From NCBI GenBank assembly GCA_030248215.1, contig JASANG010000683.1, positions 21,060 through 85,059 on the forward strand: 64,000 bases of DNA, given 5' to 3'. Source of the DNA: Enoplolaimus lenunculus. Its lineage: Eukaryota; Nematoda; Enoplea; Enoplida; Thoracostomopsidae. The notes beneath the pieces are model-generated. The model was not told the origin of the DNA, searched no databases, and was given only the letters and a program-made list of their open reading frames with translations. This document shows positions 34,701-40,737 of this stretch, one piece after another. A program made the position numbers and the translations under genes. How positions within the stretch are numbered: the first letter of the stretch is position 1; each line of letters opens with the position of its first letter.

Positions 34701-35887
34701 GCGTTACAAGACTTTTACAAAACTATTGAGTACTACGAAATATTATATACTTAGTAGCAATTTACTGTATTGAAACATGAACCCTAATAATTTTAAGCCA
34801 ACTTTTAAAATATGGAACCAGTGTTCTGCTAATTCACTCGTCAAAATTAGTTGCTGTAACTGTAAAATCAAATAAATTTAAAAACTTTTTTTCGAACCAT
34901 CGAACTTTAGGTGTTATATACATATAAACACGGGTCTACCGCAGTCAAATCAGCAATCAATTGGTCTTGTCCGCTATCTTCTTCAGCTAACCAACGAGCC
35001 GAGTAACATTCAAAGAACAATTTGATTGCCTTGTGCCTGAAATAAAACAAAAACTTAAGTATCATTATATATTGAACAATCCAAGGTTTGGCCTAGACTT
35101 ATTACTAACAAAACATAGACTGTATATTGGAGATTGAAGATTTCAAGCGTTCTTTTAAATCTCAAAAACATTTATTTCATAGCAAGTGATACTGTCTACA
35201 GGATATACGACGTTGATCGCGGCACGCTTTTTACCAAACGCAATTTGCGACCAAGTAGACACAAACAGTGCGAAATTTAAAAATGAATTTTTAACGAAAG
35301 TTCTACAAGTATTTCAATTCATATTCTCAAGTATAAACGTGTCGTTCGTGCTCTCTTATTTCTTTCAGTAAACAATGATTATTTAAATGCAGACTGTTCG
35401 TTTGCAGGATGCTCCAAATTGCTACAAATAAAGCAGAAACAAGCTATCATTGAAAAAAATTGAACACTTGATTTTTACGTAATCTAAGACTTTAATTAGG
35501 TCATATTTCTACAAAATTTTATTTTGCTTTCCAGTAGTTGCTTTAAAGTATTTTTATCGTTTCCCAATTTCAACTATACATTGCAAAAAATGATGAGTCA
35601 AATTGACTAGCGATTCAGTGAATCGAATTTGACTCTGGCGAAGTCGAATTTTGACTCAGTTTGTGTAGTCAGGAAAAGCCTATTTCGGAGAGAGTCAACT
35701 TGACTCACCATTTTTTACAGTGTAGAAACAAGAACATGCGAAGAAACACACTGAAAAAGCATTCACTGCCTTACACTGGCATTTTGTACATATGCAACGC
35801 TGTGATCAATGTTGTGACCATACGTTTGCGTTGAATCGATATTACCCGTTCCCATTTCTGCTCGTATTCGCCACGAGTTGCTCGCAA
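7289..35887 (-). CDS. RyR: Ryanodine receptor, C-terminal part (32 exons)
   Basis: RyR is the homotetrameric calcium-release channel of the endoplasmic/sarcoplasmic reticulum. Thirty-two coding exons were placed by similarity to known RyRs, by GT-AG borders and by matching phases across every junction; together they give about 1,410 codons. In order from the 5' side they encode the late central helical region (35.9-30.5 kb), the RIH-associated region (29.5-27.4 kb), two EF-hands (27.2-26.6 kb), the core following them (25.4-24.0 kb), a long variable linker (23.5-19.3 kb), and the membrane domain with selectivity filter [11 protein letters not shown], pore-lining helix and zinc-binding tail (18.5-7.3 kb). 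The tail ends in YEDLLLQAA. The protein is clearly RyR and not the IP3 receptor: the EF-hand pair and the [14 protein letters not shown] segment are RyR hallmarks. The upstream two thirds or more of the usual ~5,000 residues are not seen. The frame is open throughout the exons, so the gene looks functional. Confidence 0.93.
8186..8286 (-). CDS. RyR: RyR exon ae, C-terminal zinc-binding domain
   Basis: It encodes [20 protein letters not shown] and [13 protein letters not shown], equivalent to CFICGIGSDYFDTTPHGF and HTLEEHNLANY. The CxxC pair and the HxxxxH-type histidines that bind zinc in RyR are present. Donor GTGAGT. Confidence 0.97.
8388..8669 (+). mobile_element. MITE family E copy 1
   Basis: It starts AGCCCTATTCACGCGTGCAAG and ends GTCTGAATGGGGCT, with TTA at both outer edges. 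Inner repeats pair GCAAGTATTTGCAGC-like sequence. A related copy is at 32735-33028. It lies in the intron between RyR exons ad and ae. Confidence 0.7.
8815..8879 (-). CDS. RyR: RyR exon ad (65 nt)
   Basis: It encodes [20 protein letters not shown] plus E, the cytosolic end of S6, nearly identical to Ry[21 protein letters not shown]. Confidence 0.97.
9119..9445 (-). mobile_element. MITE family F copy 1
   Basis: AT-rich sequence built of TTTAAGTTTA-like words, ending in TTTTAGAGAGT. It matches 18737-19108 and 34336-34645 over most of its length. It lies in the RyR intron before the selectivity-filter exon ends. Confidence 0.6.
9545..9701 (-). CDS. RyR: RyR exon ac, selectivity filter and S6
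   Basis: It encodes [19 protein letters not shown] with the intact RyR filter GGGIGD, a luminal acidic loop, and the pore-lining helix [18 protein letters not shown]. Donor GTGAGT. Confidence 0.98.
9752..9908 (+). mobile_element. MITE family A copy 3, with imperfect 8-bp duplication
   Basis: Ends are GGCCCATGTTACTTTAATGGG and ACCCCTTGAAGTAACATTGACC around a CTTAGG core. The flanks CTCCATTT and CTCCATGT differ at one base of eight. Confidence 0.8.
10240..10600 (+). mobile_element. MITE family D copy 1 (right end lost)
   Basis: TACTGTAGTGACCCGAATAAG begins a segment that matches the full-length copy at 40094-40542, including CCCTATTATTCGGTTACGG and CCGCCCTCCGC. The right terminus was not found. 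Confidence 0.6.
10848..10987 (+). repeat. Dispersed repeat family M copy 2
   Basis: It shares CCCCCTGGAAAAATATTGG, TTTTCAACTTTACTTTC and GGCTACAAGCCTGA-like blocks with 43803-43947 and 4291-4480. No coding potential. Confidence 0.5.
11623..11772 (-). CDS. RyR: RyR exon ab, S5 helix and turret
   Basis: It encodes [20 protein letters not shown], then [18 protein letters not shown] and KCHNMWT, matching [35 protein letters not shown] and KCDDMMT. This is the outer pore helix and its acidic luminal loop. Confidence 0.97.
11828..11937 (+). repeat. Dispersed repeat family M copy 3 (degenerate)
   Basis: GAAAATTTTCAACCTTGTTA at one end and GTGAGCTGGCTACGGACCTG at the other match the ordered blocks of the other family M copies. 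The middle is diverged. Confidence 0.4.
12105..12251 (-). CDS. RyR: RyR exon aa, S2-S4-like helices
   Basis: It encodes [20 protein letters not shown]... then [20 protein letters not shown] and AVTHNLTQ. The ends match SFLYLGWY and SSVTHNGKQ. The middle is clearly diverged from the vertebrate NNFFFAAHLLDIAMGVKTL. Confidence 0.93.
12842..12977 (+). repeat. GC-rich minisatellite in a RyR intron
   Basis: Repeats of about 21 bp built on CGTCACCGGAACGGCGCCGTC. Base composition contrasts sharply with the surrounding AT-rich intron. The unit length keeps short frames open on both strands, which explains apparent coding there. Confidence 0.7.
13413..13473 (-). CDS. RyR: RyR exon z (61 nt)
   Basis: It encodes [20 protein letters not shown], matching [20 protein letters not shown], just before the voltage-sensor-like helices. 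Donor GTAAGC. Confidence 0.95.
13660..13780 (+). repeat. Dispersed repeat family N fragment
   Basis: GCGGATCCAAACG...GACGGGGG and a run of GAGGGAAAAATTGT words match the longer copy at 22006-22231. Confidence 0.4.
13779..14045 (+). mobile_element. MITE family D copy 2 (partial)
   Basis: It has GATAAGAGGGGGGACTGATA, TATTCGGTTATAACCC, CGTTCCGCC and TATGGACCCTAATAAGGG in the same order as the copy at 40094. Both ends are eroded. Confidence 0.55.
14406..14552 (-). CDS. RyR: RyR exon y
   Basis: It encodes [19 protein letters not shown]... and LNKFLGLD, matching SFPSNYWDKFVKRKVLDKH and AELLGMD. The donor GTAGAG leaves phase 2. Confidence 0.93.
14968..15116 (+). mobile_element. MITE family A copy 4
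   Basis: It starts GGCCCATAGAGTAAATTTAG (part of the left arm is missing) and ends CCCTTTAAAGTAACATTGGCC, with CTTAGG repeats between. AGGAATTT occurs at both edges as a target duplication. Confidence 0.75.
15136..15290 (-). CDS. RyR: RyR exon x
   Basis: It encodes [20 protein letters not shown], then [15 protein letters not shown] and WNTLVISSP, equivalent to [30 protein letters not shown] and WDRLVLNTP. Confidence 0.95.
15751..15969 (-). CDS. RyR: RyR exon w, luminal loop and helix
   Basis: An acidic luminal stretch is followed by [19 protein letters not shown] and AYCQLK, matching YMEPALRCLSLLHTLVAFLCI and NCLK. Seventy-three codons. The preceding intron holds the 18-bp minisatellite and a family F MITE. 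Confidence 0.92.
16724..17965 (+). repeat. 18-bp minisatellite, about 1.2 kb, in a RyR intron
   Basis: Dozens of diverged units built on ACGGTTGGTTTCACCCCA. Since 18 is a multiple of three and the unit has no stop in several frames, open frames arise on both strands (for example repeats of TVGVKP on the minus strand). No start context, homology or splice context supports a protein. It lies between RyR exons v and w. Confidence 0.85.
18454..18540 (-). CDS. RyR: RyR exon v, transmembrane helix
   Basis: It encodes [14 protein letters not shown] followed by [14 protein letters not shown], matching YLARNFYNLRFLALF and INFILLFYKV of RyR. Twenty-nine codons, phase 0 at both ends. Confidence 0.9.
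18737..19108 (+). mobile_element. MITE family F copy 2
   Basis: TA-flanked TTCTCTAAAGCTTAAACT at the left and AGTTTTTAGAGAG at the right form an inverted repeat. The inside is AT-rich TTTAAGCTTAA words shared with the other family F copies. A 23-bp block (TTGCTTAAACCAAAAATAAG...) is duplicated inside. Confidence 0.6.
19288..19411 (-). CDS. RyR: RyR exon u, linker end (3' border uncertain)
   Basis: It encodes [15 protein letters not shown]... to KKTGSLW. The entry phase fits exon t. The donor GTACCA is weak. An upstream GTATGA donor followed by a small exon near 19.17-19.21 kb would also keep the frame and would restore residues normally found before the first channel helix. Confidence 0.55.
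19950..20002 (-). CDS. RyR: RyR exon t (53 nt), linker
   Basis: It encodes [17 protein letters not shown] plus two bases, a lysine-rich segment like the KKKKRR run that precedes the channel domain in vertebrate RyR. Donor GTACGT. Confidence 0.7.
20218..20262 (+). repeat. ATT microsatellite
   Basis: An almost pure ATT run in the RyR intron before exon s. Confidence 0.85.
20329..20437 (-). CDS. RyR: RyR exon s, linker
   Basis: It encodes [20 protein letters not shown]..., rich in Glu, Pro, Ser and Thr and probably disordered, as in the acidic linker of other RyRs. The donor GTAAGA leaves phase 0. Confidence 0.7.
21489..21614 (-). CDS. RyR: RyR exon r, linker
   Basis: It encodes [20 protein letters not shown]... 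to ELTEACS plus two bases of the next codon. No domain is recognised. Phases fit both neighbours and the donor is GTACGA. Confidence 0.7.
22006..22231 (+). mobile_element. Repeat family N, probable MITE
   Basis: GATCCAGACGGGG at the left and TCCGCCTCTGGAT at the right are roughly complementary. Between them is CATACGCCCCCCGTCAAAA, with related pieces at 14060-14095 and 44255-44345. No target duplication is clear. Confidence 0.45.
22351..22470 (-). CDS. RyR: RyR exon q, linker
   Basis: It continues the hydrophobic segment ([17 protein letters not shown]) into an Ala/Glu-rich stretch ([12 protein letters not shown]). 120 nt with phases matching exons p and r. It lies in the region where RyRs differ most. 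Confidence 0.7.
22681..22844 (-). mobile_element. MITE family D copy 3 (one end)
   Basis: Matches the right half of the copy at 40094: GACATTTATGG, TTAGGGTTTAGGGACT, then CCTCTTATTCGGGACACTACAG followed by TA. Confidence 0.6.
23318..23527 (-). CDS. RyR: RyR exon p, linker and hydrophobic segment
   Basis: It encodes [20 protein letters not shown]... and ends in a hydrophobic run ([10 protein letters not shown]) where RyRs carry the first membrane-associated helix after the linker. 210 nt; phases 2 at entry and exit agree with both neighbours. The sequence is poorly conserved, so the call rests on phase, position and the GTAAGT donor. Confidence 0.75.
23998..24116 (-). CDS. RyR: RyR exon o
   Basis: It begins [15 protein letters not shown], joining FE/MQ as in vertebrate FEMQIAAQISES, and ends RPEGTVQ plus two bases of the next codon. 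It forms the start of the variable linker. The donor is GTAAGA. Confidence 0.9.
24503..24604 (-). CDS. RyR: RyR exon n
   Basis: It encodes [20 protein letters not shown]... [11 protein letters not shown], matching ESKRQFIFDVVNEGG and FVNFCEDTIFE. Thirty-four codons. A family C MITE lies 29 bases upstream of the acceptor. Confidence 0.97.
24633..24851 (+). mobile_element. MITE family C copy 2
   Basis: Nearly palindromic. CACTGCAAAAAATGGTGAG at the left, its complement at the right, TA at both edges. It contains GAGTCAAATTTGACTC words. It ends 29 bases upstream of the acceptor of RyR exon n. Confidence 0.85.
25172..25386 (-). CDS. RyR: RyR exon m
   Basis: It encodes [13 protein letters not shown]... 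then [20 protein letters not shown] and VYFEIN, matching the RyR segment after the EF-hands almost residue for residue. 215 nt, ending in phase 0. Confidence 0.97.
25503..25720 (+). mobile_element. MITE family B copy, TTAGGC core
   Basis: GGTCCATGTAAATATTAGGGG at the left and TGTTCTTTACATTGGCC at the right, with many CTTAGG units between. Flanks ATTAAATT and TTAAATTT suggest an 8-bp duplication. Confidence 0.65.
26067..26275 (+). mobile_element. MITE family C copy 3
   Basis: Inverted arms GCTGCAAAAAATGGTGAGTC and its complement, with the family C inner sequence. It lies in the intron between RyR exons l and m. Confidence 0.8.
26617..26720 (-). CDS. RyR: RyR exon l with second EF-hand
   Basis: It encodes [20 protein letters not shown]... 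with the complete EF loop [12 protein letters not shown], followed by [13 protein letters not shown]. This is a RyR signature. 104 nt, ending in phase 1. Confidence 0.97.
26943..27159 (-). CDS. RyR: RyR exon k with first EF-hand
   Basis: It encodes [19 protein letters not shown]..., then [10 protein letters not shown], then the EF-hand loop [12 protein letters not shown], and ends AQKMYSV. The loop has D, N, D, G and E at the canonical calcium-ligand positions, whereas the vertebrate loop here is degenerate. The donor GTAAGT leaves phase 2. Confidence 0.95.
27379..27565 (-). CDS. RyR: RyR exon j
   Basis: It encodes [20 protein letters not shown]... and [16 protein letters not shown], matching [20 protein letters not shown] and LDLQKDMVVMLLSLLE. 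It ends in phase 1. Confidence 0.95.
27740..27868 (-). CDS. RyR: RyR exon i
   Basis: It encodes [20 protein letters not shown]... to FNTLTEVVQ, equivalent to ESISDFYWYYSGKDVI and FNSLTEYIQ. Forty-three codons, phase 0 at both ends. Confidence 0.95.
27978..28305 (+). repeat. Tandem duplication of about 170 bp in a RyR intron
   Basis: Two diverged direct copies (from about 27981 and 28153). Each runs from GACAGGTTTCTAGTTTTACT through a short CTTAGG array to GATAGGCCACTATTAT. The CTTAGG blocks recall MITE families A and B. Confidence 0.65.
28343..28431 (-). CDS. RyR: RyR exon h
   Basis: It encodes [15 protein letters not shown] and [11 protein letters not shown], matching DFQNYLRTQ...[10 protein letters not shown] of RyR. 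The phases with exons g and i agree. Confidence 0.95.
28826..29330 (+). repeat. 95-bp tandem array, about five copies
   Basis: TTCAACGGTGACTTAAGTTTC recurs at 28826, 28921, 29016, 29111, 29206 and 29302, giving a 95-bp period (96 in the last step). Copies are nearly identical, so expansion is recent. It fills more than half of the intron between RyR exons g and h and stops about ten bases from the donor of exon g. Confidence 0.95.
29340..29497 (-). CDS. RyR: RyR exon g
   Basis: It encodes [19 protein letters not shown]... and [13 protein letters not shown], nearly identical to NAFERQNKAEGLGMV and LFRFLQLLCEGHNN. The donor GTAAAT lies about ten bases from a 95-bp tandem array. Confidence 0.95.
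29638..29832 (-). mobile_element. MITE family A copy 5, with 8-bp duplication
   Basis: Begins GGCCGATGTTAGTTTTAGGGG and ends CCTCTTAAAGTAACATGAGCG around two CCTAAG arrays. TAAATTTT flanks both ends perfectly. Confidence 0.85.
30475..30551 (-). CDS. RyR: RyR exon f
   Basis: It encodes [20 protein letters not shown]..., matching [20 protein letters not shown] of RyR. The 77 nt end in phase 2, as exon g requires. Confidence 0.88.
30908..31103 (+). mobile_element. MITE family A copy 6
   Basis: GGACCCATGTTACTTTTAGAG at the left, CAGCCCTAAAGGTAACATTGG at the right, CTTAGG arrays inside. The 8-bp flanks GAAATTGG and GAAACTTG agree at six positions. Confidence 0.75.
31269..31448 (-). CDS. RyR: RyR exon e
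   Basis: It encodes [17 protein letters not shown]... and [12 protein letters not shown], matching YQQSRLHTRGAAEMVLQM and LKLGISILNGGN of vertebrate RyR. Sixty codons, phase 0 at both ends, donor GTAAGC. Confidence 0.93.
32667..32714 (-). CDS. RyR: RyR exon d (48 nt)
   Basis: A short acidic exon, [16 protein letters not shown], corresponding to the acid-rich turn after IMAKS in other RyRs. Phase 0 at both ends with a GTAAGT donor. A family E MITE starts about 20 bases upstream of the acceptor. Confidence 0.75.
32735..33028 (+). mobile_element. MITE family E copy 2
   Basis: CACCATTCACATGTACAAG at the left and GCACGTGTGAATAGAGCTTAA at the right, with GCAGCTGCAACTTG-type inner repeats. It starts about 20 bases upstream of RyR exon d. 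Confidence 0.7.
33469..33672 (-). CDS. RyR: RyR exon c
   Basis: An acidic stretch leads into [14 protein letters not shown] and [11 protein letters not shown], matching RyR DPLHQLVLHFSRTA and YMAYADIMAK. It has 68 codons, phase 0 at both ends. A family C MITE ends only about ten bases upstream of its acceptor. Confidence 0.88.
33682..33899 (+). mobile_element. MITE family C copy 4, next to RyR exon c
   Basis: The family C palindrome with TA at both edges. The left arm has diverged at its tip (CACTTAAAGGATGGTGAG). Only about ten bases separate it from the acceptor of exon c. Confidence 0.8.
34112..34330 (+). mobile_element. MITE family G copy 2
   Basis: GTAACCGGATATCCGTTTTCG at the left and CCGGTTCCGTTTCCGTTTT at the right. 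The middle (AATAGACCGGTGAATATATGC) is shared with the copy at 47085. Confidence 0.55.
34336..34645 (-). mobile_element. MITE family F copy 3
   Basis: TACTCTCTAAAAACTTCAAC at the left, CTTTTAGAAAGTA at the right. The inside matches 18737-19108 in reverse order. Confidence 0.6.
34940..35036 (-). CDS. RyR: RyR exon b
   Basis: It encodes [20 protein letters not shown]... to IADLTA, equivalent to vertebrate [20 protein letters not shown]. The 97 nt run from phase 2 to phase 0, and both borders are canonical. Confidence 0.8.
35579..35723 (+). mobile_element. MITE family C copy 5 (internally shortened)
   Basis: CATTGCAAAAAATGATGAGTC at the left and CACCATTTTTTACAGTG at the right, TA at both edges. 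Part of the left arm is missing compared with the other copies. Confidence 0.75.
35775..35887 (-). CDS. RyR: RyR exon a (first one resolved)
   Basis: It encodes [20 protein letters not shown]... to MYKMPV, matching the RyR WHKLLSKQRRRAVVACFRM segment. The acceptor is TTTTATAG. The donor GTAAGG leaves phase 2, which fits exon b. Confidence 0.7.
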
Positions 35888-35972
35888 CTATAAAAGTAGA
35901 GTACACAGTATTTAATCGTCATTTTATTTGGAGGAAAGAAATCATTTTTAAAAAATTACATACACGTTTATT

Positions 35973-36185
35973 CAATTCAAATGTTAGCACCACGACACTG
36001 GAGTTGGAACTCGTCTGCTCGATGGTCCTCACTCAGGTTGATTAAACTGATACAAAAAATGTTACAGAAACTGGCATTAAAGTGAAACGAAATTCTATTT
36101 ATTCAAATTCAACGCGGCGCCTCGACAACATCGCCTTAAGGACAAGCTCAAAAGGCCCATCATTGGGTTTAATCTTATCACGAGT
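35973..36185 (-). CDS. Possible further RyR exon(s), uncertain
   Basis: On the minus strand near 36.12-36.18 kb the frame IRYALTRDKIKPNDGPFELV recalls RyR KIRYTLKDTDEEVREHLQ, and SLINLSEDHRADEFQLQ follows near 36.0 kb. However, no acceptor can be placed without including a stop, and phases do not settle. This may be a real exon with an unusual border, or chance. Confidence 0.25.
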
Positions 36186-36737
36186 CAAAGCATATCGTAT
36201 TCACTTTTGTTGTGTTATTTTCTATTAAATACATTTGCAATTTTTAGGAATTATCAAATTTCCTGCCTTGTGATTTTGTTGTAGGTACAGTTATTCGAGT
36301 AAAATTTTTTAAAATGACACAGATAAGCCACCGATGCGCAATAGACAACATCAGGATATACTTGAAAGCATGAACAGAGTGCGATGCTAGCAGTAATCAT
36401 AATATTGCCACAAAATAGAACACAATAATTATTTATTGCGTCATGCAACTTAATGCAATAAAATTAAATGTATAACTAAAACAAATCGCATGCGGATTCT
36501 GAGGAGATATAGAAAAACGTCTGGAAGTGTCATGAAAAGTTTCTTGATATCATTTAGTAATGTGTTGAAAAACATTAGGCTTTTGGTGAAAACGCATAAA
36601 CAGCGCTAACTTTAACCATTGATTATGCTAGATATAAAAACTGGATTGCAAAGCTGTTTTTATTTTTCTCAGTGCCTAAGTTAGCGATTTCCTACCAGCC
36701 CAAAGACTAGTATTAATACCAGGTATATTGCCAGGTA

Positions 36738-36926
36738 TATTGAAAAAAAATGGCGAGTCAAATTGAGTCTCTCCGAAATAGGCTGTACGGAACTACACAA
36801 ATGAGTCAAATTCGACACTCCAACAGAGCCAAATTCGACTCACTGGGTCGCTAGTTTGACTCTGGCGGAGACGAATTTGACTCAGTTTCCGTAGTCCCGT
36901 TGAGCCTATTTTAGAGAGAGTCAATT
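36738..36926 (+). mobile_element. MITE family C copy 6 (ends eroded)
   Basis: It keeps GGCGAGTCAAATTGAGTCTC, CCGAAATAGGC and the mirrored right half. The outermost CACTGC tips are lost. Confidence 0.65.
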
Positions 36927-37666
36927 CAAATGCTAGTTTGAAGTCGAGTTTTTCGCTGGCTTCGCTTTCAAAGTTTTTTATCAATTATCTCAATAGCCTG
37001 CTTTTTGGAATAAGTCGTGAAGTCACACCTATTTTCCAAATTTGCTTCTTTTGTCGGATATGTAATTAATGCAAACAAAAGGCGTTGCTTGTCAATCATT
37101 AGGCGTGTGTTCCAGCAGGCAGCTCCAATGAAAACACGAAGTTAAGTCATGTTTTGAATTTTCATATGATTTCCATCGTTTGTGCAAAATATTTTAAATA
37201 AATGCATATCGCTCAAATCAATGATTTTAGAAGAAAAAAGAACCGTATCAGCAAAAGTTTTTATTGTTTATGCTTTATTGAGCATTATGGGGTCTACTAG
37301 CAGTTGTTAAAAACTTGAGATTCAAAGTATTTTAACAAACATTTATTCATGTTTACTATCAGTTATTATATCCTTATCAACAGAGGGCTGTTTTTTAAAT
37401 GCTTATGAAATAAAATTTTTGGTTTATATCCTATCTATATAATTTAAGCTGCAATATTCCACGTACGCATTTTGGGCTAGATTCCAACATACTTTGTTTA
37501 CAATAGTTTCAGAGCACATAGGCGGATTGCTTTAAAATTAGAAAATTTTCATACAGATTTTTATGCATAAATCTGTCTTACTCGACAGCTTTCCATCAGT
37601 TATTGTTTTAACTCTTGACCGCCGATTAGCTGGAAGTTTATGTCTTTTAGTTTTCACACATTTATT

Positions 37667-37840
37667 GACCCGTGTTACTTTTAGCGCCGTCTTGGTTTCT
37701 GTTGGGTCTGGAAAAGAGTAGGCTTACATTCTAGACTACAATTTTTTTGCTTAGGCTTAGGCTTAGGAATACGCTAACGCTAGGCTTAGGCTTAGGAATA
37801 CGCTTAATCTACGGTTACGGTCCTAAAAGTAACATTGGCC
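37667..37840 (+). mobile_element. MITE family A copy 7
   Basis: GACCCGTGTTACTTTTAGCGC at the left, CGGTCCTAAAAGTAACATTGG at the right, CTTAGG core. Flanks CATTTATT and CGTTTATT agree at seven of eight bases. Confidence 0.75.
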
Positions 37841-38227
37841 CGTTTATTCGTCTGAACGGAACCCACCAAACAGTTTGTTTCGATTCATATAATGCACTAC
37901 ATAAATATCCGTCTGGATTGTTATTGGCTCCAAACACGAGGTTACTTATAATAGTCTATTTTTGTTTTAACGCTTCATTCTGAAACTATACGGCCCCAAA
38001 TTGGTCATTTAAAACCCACATTCGTATTGTGATTTGAATTAATGCATCTGTTTCGCTACCCACTTTTTTCGCTAGGTTTTTTACCTGTGTAGGTTTGGTC
38101 AAAAATCATGTTTATTCTCCTTTGATGACATTTTTGTTTATGCCAACGGCCACACTGTGAAGATCACCCCTGTTATTTATCTTGGCTTGCCCTTTGTAAA
38201 ACGAAGAGACAAAGAAACTTGGGAAAT

Positions 38228-38345
38228 TTAAGGTTTTTAGGCTTAGGCTTAGACTTAATTAGGATTAACCTATTGGTTTACGCTTTAACTTACGATTAGG
38301 TTTAGGCTTAGTGTGCATGGGCAGACCCCGAAATTAACATGGGCC
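38228..38345 (+). mobile_element. TTAGGC-containing MITE remnant
   Basis: A short array of CTTAGG-like units followed by GACCCCGAAATTAACATGGGC, resembling a degraded family A end. The left end is unclear. Confidence 0.4.
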
Positions 38346-38544
38346 ATCATCATATATAATATATTTAACTGTTTAACCAGTTTGTAACCTTATACATGTA
38401 AAACTAGGAATGAAAATACATCTACTCGAAATTACATCTTATTTCCAAACGACCTTGGCTCTACAGAATTTGATGAAAATATATAGCCGAAATCAATAAA
38501 GCTCCTCAGATATAAGTAGTGTAAAAACGGGTGTTTTGAGCCAA

Positions 38545-39012
38545 GTTGCAACAGTTAGCACTGTTGCCATCAATCGTAACTATTACCGACAGCTTACATA
38601 AAATGCAACGGTTGAAACTGTTCCCGACAACAGTTTGTACGAAATTCTACAGTCTAAACTGTTAATAGCAACTTGCACAAATTGCAACATTCTAAACAGT
38701 TCCAACAGTTTTCACAAAATGCAGCAGTTGAAACTGTTACGAGCAGTTTGCACAAATTGCCATTGACCATCTGGAACGATAAATATTTCGATTATCTCGC
38801 TACTTAATTTACATGTGTTCTCCAAAAATTTTATTCTCCGTGCACCACAAGCTTGAACTTTTACGTTTTGAATCGAAAGTATTGAAAATAGTTTACCAGT
38901 TTCAAGAAATATCTTTCACACCAGGTACTAAACCGTTGGCAACAGTTATAGCATCGTTCCAACTGTTGCATTTTGAGCTAGAACCAAAACGATTGGAAAC
39001 AGTTGGAACAAT
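38545..39012 (+). repeat. Imperfect repeats of a CAACAGTTGAAACTGTT motif
   Basis: At 38545-38766, AACAGTTTGCACAAATTGCA and AGTTGAAACTGTT words recur about every 40 bp. Related words reappear at 38930-39012. The motif is itself palindromic. No coding sense. Confidence 0.5.
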
Positions 39013-39437
39013 GCTAACTTTGTATTTTGGGCCAGAACCCCATTTCATACTATGATATATTTCTAGCGATTTGATATGTATTTGTTGTATTCAGAACGAG
39101 GCAATGTTTAAAGCTATTGAAAATCATTTAAAATAAAACTTTATGAAACTTATATATTTTTTCAGTGGCTAGAAGCATAAGTCAACTAAAACACACATCA
39201 AACTGCCAGAAGCGTGTTGTTAAAGCCAAGTTTAAGCAATAAATATAATTGTAAATATAGTCAGCGCCCCGAAAACATGCAGCAAATGAAATACCCGAAA
39301 CTAGTCAGGAAGTGGAACGTACCGCCTAAAAGTTAAAATGTTTTCAATTTAAGACTTATTGTTGCAAAATATTTAGCAATATTTAACGCTAACGTGACTG
39401 TATTTAGACATTCATCGGATGAATTACGTTTCACGTA

Positions 39438-39634
39438 CACTGCAAAAACGATGAGTCAAATTAACTATGTCCGCAATAAGCTTTTCAGGACTACTCGAGT
39501 CAAATTCGGCTCCACCACAGTTAAATTCGACTAGTCGAATTTGACTCTAGCGGAATCGAATTTGAATCAGTTTTTTGTAGGACCGCAAAGCCTATTTTGG
39601 AGATAGTCAACTTGACTTACCACTTTTGCATTGT
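39438..39634 (+). mobile_element. MITE family C copy 7
   Basis: CACTGCAAAAACGATGAGTC at the left, CCACTTTTGCATTG at the right, TA at both edges, diverged palindrome inside. Confidence 0.7.
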
Positions 39635-40093
39635 ATCCACGCCAAACACAAAACGAAAATTGTACTTAAACCAAAGACCCCACAGCGTAGGTATAAGAGA
39701 TACTGGGGAAAACGTGGTTGGCACCAAAAACATCAACAGAAACGAGAAATAAGATAATATTACGTTGTTTTAGTAAACTTGTTGGGTGATATAGCACAAG
39801 TAAAACATTTTCTCTCTTGCTATGCTCGGTGGCATTAAAACTGTAAAATGAGGAATCCTTGTGAAAATCTGGATTAAATAAATAAATGTGGATAGCTGTG
39901 CTTCGAACACCATCCAATAATCCTTTTAAATTTCGTACATGGAAGTTTAACATATAAACTTAACTTGGTCCGTCCCAATTCTTAAGCGGTCCATTAAATT
40001 TTGCACAAAACAAACCCGTCGTACACTTAACTACATAACTGATAACAATTGAGGTTCTTGTAAAAAAGCGACATTGATAACATCCAGCTTGCA

Positions 40094-40542
40094 TACTGCA
40101 GTGAGCCGAATAACAGGGGCACTGTTATTTAATTGGCCTCTGAAGGCTGTACCCCCTGTTATTCGGTTACGAACCGTTATTGGTTTTAATCCACCCTCCG
40201 CTGCCATTCGTTACTGACATATATCTGGCGTTGTAACTAATCCGTTGAATTCAACATTTGTCTTCTATCAAAAGCTCGTGCGATAATGCAAGCTTATACT
40301 TAGGAAAGCACTTTCAAAATTTAAATATGCTTTAAAGTTTCGAACCCAAACTGATTTATTCTTGGAGTCATTTATACACTGCAATTAGAAAGAGTTGACA
40401 TTTATGGACTCTAATTAGGGTTTAGGGACTCTATCCGCGTGCGGACTTTTATTAGGGATACGGACTCCCATTGATTGGGTTGGGACTCAAAATGGGGACC
40501 CCCTTCTTATTACCACCTCCTTTATTCGGGTCACTAGAGTAG
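40094..40542 (+). mobile_element. MITE family D, full-length copy
   Basis: TA-CTGCAGTGAGCCGAATAA at the left and TTTATTCGGGTCACTAGAG-TA at the right give inverted ends with a TA duplication, as in Tc1/mariner-type elements. The 449-bp interior matches pieces at 10240, 13779 and 22681. No transposase frame. Confidence 0.75.
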
Positions 40543-40737
40543 AATACTAAAGGCATTCTTAAAAAGTGGTTTACCGTCTAGACAAGTTGAGTAGGGACAC
40601 TTCTACATTTCTGTGAAATCCCTGCATGGTGGTCCTAAAATTTTTGGCACCCTCACACACTGATCTGGTTATGGGTTTAACAATCTTTCGGAATTGTTGA
40701 AAGATATTTTCCTATAATAAACACTGACAACAAAAAT

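Noticed and set aside
7289-35887. IP3 receptor instead of RyR
   Set aside because: The EF-hand pair, the [14 protein letters not shown] segment, [11 protein letters not shown] and the HTGQETYV tail are RyR-specific.
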